From: Anaerolineae bacterium
GTDB taxonomy: Bacteria; Chloroflexota; Anaerolineae; UBA1429
Direction: 5' to 3'
DNA length: 8,303 nucleotides
Assembly (NCBI GenBank): GCA_007118555.1
Contig: SKRJ01000450.1
Coordinates: 1 to 8,303, forward strand
In this document: positions 6,163-8,303 of the stretch, in pieces
Position numbering within the stretch: position 1 is the first letter of the stretch
Layout of the letters: each line of letters starts with the position of its first letter
Program-made: the position numbers and the translations under genes
The notes under the pieces: generated by a model
Database searches by the model: none
What the model saw: the letters and a program-made list of their open reading frames with translations, nothing else
What the model was told of the DNA's origin: nothing

Positions 6163-7923
6163 ATGTTGAAATCACACCATTGCGGCGCCCTGCGTAGGGA
6201 TCATGTAGGCGAGCATGTCTCGCTGGCGGGCTGGGTTCATCGACGGCGCGATCATGGCAATCTCATTTTTATCGATCTGCGAGATCGCTTTGGCATCACC
6301 CAGTTGGTGTTCAATCCCGACCACTCGGCAGACGCTCACCAGATCGCCTCGCAGCTACGCAATGAGTACGTGATACGCGCACTGGGCTTGGTACGGGCCC
6401 GCCCAGAGGGGATGCGCAATGCGGATATGGCCACGGGCGATGTCGAGGTGGTGATCGATCAGGTCGAGATCCTCAACGAGGCTCGAGAGCCCGTCTTTCA
6501 CATCAGCCGTGAGAGCGATGTGGACGAGGCGCTGCGCCTGCGCTACCGCTATCTGGATCTGCGACGCCCCCGCATGCAGCGCAACCTGGTTCTGCGGCAC
6601 AAGGTAACGCGCTTTATGCGCGAGTATCTCTCCGAGCGCGACTTTTTAGAGATCGAGACACCCATCCTGATCAAGAGCACGCCCGAGGGCGCTCGCGATT
6701 ATGTCGTGCCCAGCCGCCTGCACCCCGGCAAATTCTATGCCCTGCCCCAGTCGCCCCAGCAGCTCAAGCAGTTGCTCATGGTGAGCGGGTTCGAGCGCTA
6801 TTTCCAGATCGCGCGCTGTTTTCGCGATGAGGACCAGCGGGCCGACCGCCAGCCCGAGTTCACCCAGCTCGACCTGGAGATGTCCTTTGTGGAGCGCGAG
6901 GATGTGCTCCAGCTCTTGGAGGGGCTGCTGACCGAGCTGGTGCCCGCGGTATCCGACAAGCGTGTGCTCCAGAGCCCCTTTCCCCGATTCACCCACACCG
7001 AGGCGTTGGCGCTCTATGGCAGCGACAAGCCGGATATCCGCTATGGGATGCTGCTGACGGATCTATCCGATTTGGTGGCCGACTCGGGCTTTCGTGTGTT
7101 TCAGCAGACGATTGAGGCGGGCGGCCAGGTCAAGGCGATCCGCGCGCCCGGTTGCGCGGACTATACCCGGCGGCAGATCGAAGAGCTGACCGAGCTGGCC
7201 AAGGAGCATGGGGCGCAGGGTCTCGTCACGATTCAGATGCGTGACAAAGGGCCCCACTCGTCGATCGCCCGGTTCCTTGCTGAGGCGGAGATGACGGCCA
7301 TCCTCGAGCGCATGGGAGCAGAAACGGGCGATCTGCTGCTGATCGTGGCCGATGAGGCGCCGGTGGTCGCGCAGGTGTTGGGACAGCTTCGCCTGGTAAT
7401 GGGCAAGCGGCTGGAGCTGGCGGATGATGATGTGTTGGCGTTTGCCTGGATCACCGACTTTCCCCTCTTGGAGTGGAACGTTGACGAGGAGCGCTTTGAG
7501 GCGGTGCATCACCCGTTTACGGCGCCCTTTGACGAGGATCTGGAGCTGTTGGAGAGCGACCCGGGGCTGGTGCGCGCCAAAGCGTACGACATTGTGGCCA
7601 ACGGGTACGAGATCGGCGGGGGCAGCATCCGAATCCATCGCCGCGAGGTACAGTCGCGGCTCTTTGCCGCCATCGGGATGACGGATGAAGAGACACGCGC
7701 CCAGTTCGGCCATCTGCTGGAGGCGTTCGAGTACGGAGCGCCGCCCCATGGCGGCATCGCCGCCGGCCTGGCGCGCCTGGTGATGCTGCTGGCGGGAGAG
7801 CCCAACATCCGCGAGGTGATGGCGTTTCCCAAGACCCAGAGCGCCGTGGACCTGATGACCGATGCGCCGTCACCCGTGTCGGCGCGGCAGCTCGACGAGC
7901 TCCATATCAGGATTCAGGATTAG
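6163..7923 (+). CDS. aspS: Aspartyl-tRNA synthetase, bacterial type, probably non-discriminating (Asp/Asn)
   Basis: AspRS charges tRNA-Asp with aspartate using ATP. The 586 residues match the bacterial family. An OB-fold anticodon-binding domain (about 1-105) precedes the class II catalytic core, with RYLDLRR at 129-135, QSPQQLKQ at 196-203 and motif 2 around [15 protein letters not shown] at 210-224. The bacterial GAD insertion lies at about 285-410, [13 protein letters not shown] at 480-492 and motif 3 near 529-545. His31 (RRRDHG) and Gly83 (RPEG) match the pair known from non-discriminating AspRS such as that of Pseudomonas aeruginosa. Discriminating enzymes such as that of E. coli have Leu in RRRDLG and a Lys near the second site. 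The enzyme therefore probably also makes Asp-tRNA-Asn for amidation by GatCAB. In motif 3 the usual GLDR reads GLAR (535-538): the catalytic Arg is kept and the Asp lost. The ATG start has only a weak purine-rich site (GAGAGAG) upstream. rnc follows after 20 bases. Confidence 0.97.
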   Translation: MLKSHHCGALRRDHVGEHVSLAGWVHRRRDHGNLIFIDLRDRFGITQLVFNPDHSADAHQIASQLRNEYVIRALGLVRARPEGMRNADMATGDVEVVIDQVEILNEAREPVFHISRESDVDEALRLRYRYLDLRRPRMQRNLVLRHKVTRFMREYLSERDFLEIETPILIKSTPEGARDYVVPSRLHPGKFYALPQSPQQLKQLLMVSGFERYFQIARCFRDEDQRADRQPEFTQLDLEMSFVEREDVLQLLEGLLTELVPAVSDKRVLQSPFPRFTHTEALALYGSDKPDIRYGMLLTDLSDLVADSGFRVFQQTIEAGGQVKAIRAPGCADYTRRQIEELTELAKEHGAQGLVTIQMRDKGPHSSIARFLAEAEMTAILERMGAETGDLLLIVADEAPVVAQVLGQLRLVMGKRLELADDDVLAFAWITDFPLLEWNVDEERFEAVHHPFTAPFDEDLELLESDPGLVRAKAYDIVANGYEIGGGSIRIHRREVQSRLFAAIGMTDEETRAQFGHLLEAFEYGAPPHGGIAAGLARLVMLLAGEPNIREVMAFPKTQSAVDLMTDAPSPVSARQLDELHIRIQD

Positions 7924-7943
7924 ACCCGTGGCGAGGAACTGAC

Positions 7944-8303
7944 ATGGCTCGACAGGCAACGCGCCAAGAGAGGTTGCAGGAGTTTCTGGATCAGATCGAC
8001 GTTGCTTTCGAGAACCTGGCCCTGTTGGATCAGGCACTGACCCACAGCTCGTTCGTGAACGAGGCGCCGGCGGACCAGGGGCGCGACAATCAGCGCCTCG
8101 AGTACCTGGGCGATGCCATTCTCGATTTCCTGGTGGGCGAGTGGCTCTACAGGACCTACCCCGAGGCGCAAGAGGGCGAGCTCACCAGTCTGCGAGCCCG
8201 GGTCGTCCGCAACGAGAGTCTGGCCAGTTGGGGGCGACGTCTGGGCATCGGGCGTTACCTGCGCATGGGACGCGGCGAGGCGGCCACCGGCGGCCCTGAC
8301 CGC
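7944..8303 (+). CDS. rnc: Ribonuclease III, N-terminal part, cut by window edge
   Basis: RNase III cleaves double-stranded RNA in rRNA maturation and mRNA turnover. The 120 visible residues cover most of the first catalytic domain. LTHSSFVNE is at 32-40, and the family signature around QRLEYLGDAILDF at 50-62 supplies the acidic residues E53 and D57 expected to bind catalytic metal. The later acidic pair of the active site and the C-terminal dsRNA-binding domain lie beyond the right edge. The start is ATG at 7944 with GAGGA 6 bases upstream, 20 bases after the aspS stop, so the two genes are probably co-transcribed. Nothing in the visible part suggests loss of activity. Confidence 0.95.
   Translation, partial: MARQATRQERLQEFLDQIDVAFENLALLDQALTHSSFVNEAPADQGRDNQRLEYLGDAILDFLVGEWLYRTYPEAQEGELTSLRARVVRNESLASWGRRLGIGRYLRMGRGEAATGGPDR

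Overview
The window is dense, high-GC bacterial chromosome made mostly of housekeeping genes. It best fits a member of the Chloroflexota (inference). The grounds are a c-di-AMP synthase/regulator pair of Gram-positive/Chloroflexota type, a Thr-Pro-rich C-terminal tail on the extracytoplasmic YbbR protein, a zinc-ribbon/cold-shock fusion protein, a bacterial AspRS with non-discriminating signature residues, and sigma70-type promoters with perfect TATAAT -10 boxes. No mobile element, CRISPR array, rRNA or tRNA was recognised.

Layout. Bases 1-5526 carry six minus-strand genes. In order of transcription they are an unrecognised polytopic membrane protein, a membrane-anchored SAM-dependent methyltransferase, ornithine carbamoyltransferase (argF), diadenylate cyclase (cdaA), its YbbR-domain partner (cdaR) and the GTPase Der, which is cut by the left edge of the window. 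Junctions in the first five genes run from a 1-base overlap to 43 bases, so they look like one transcription unit starting from an extended -10 promoter near 5582-5590. Der follows after 75 bases and may be read through. Upstream, still on the minus strand, is a gene for a small zinc-ribbon plus cold-shock-domain protein with its own near-consensus promoter.

Bases 5989-6162 form a divergent control region: the cold-shock gene is read leftward and aspS rightward, each from a promoter with a perfect TATAAT box and an untranslated leader of roughly 30 bases. aspS (aspartyl-tRNA synthetase) is complete. It is followed after 20 bases by rnc (RNase III), which is cut by the right edge.

How the genes work together. 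Most products act on translation and RNA: AspRS charges tRNA, RNase III processes rRNA, Der assists 50S assembly, and the cold-shock protein probably binds RNA. CdaA and CdaR make and control c-di-AMP at the membrane. ArgF makes citrulline for arginine synthesis. The methyltransferase and the first membrane protein are the only products whose function cannot be read from the sequence. Non-ATG starts are frequent on the minus strand and are backed by strong Shine-Dalgarno sequences, so gene starts here are easily mis-called.
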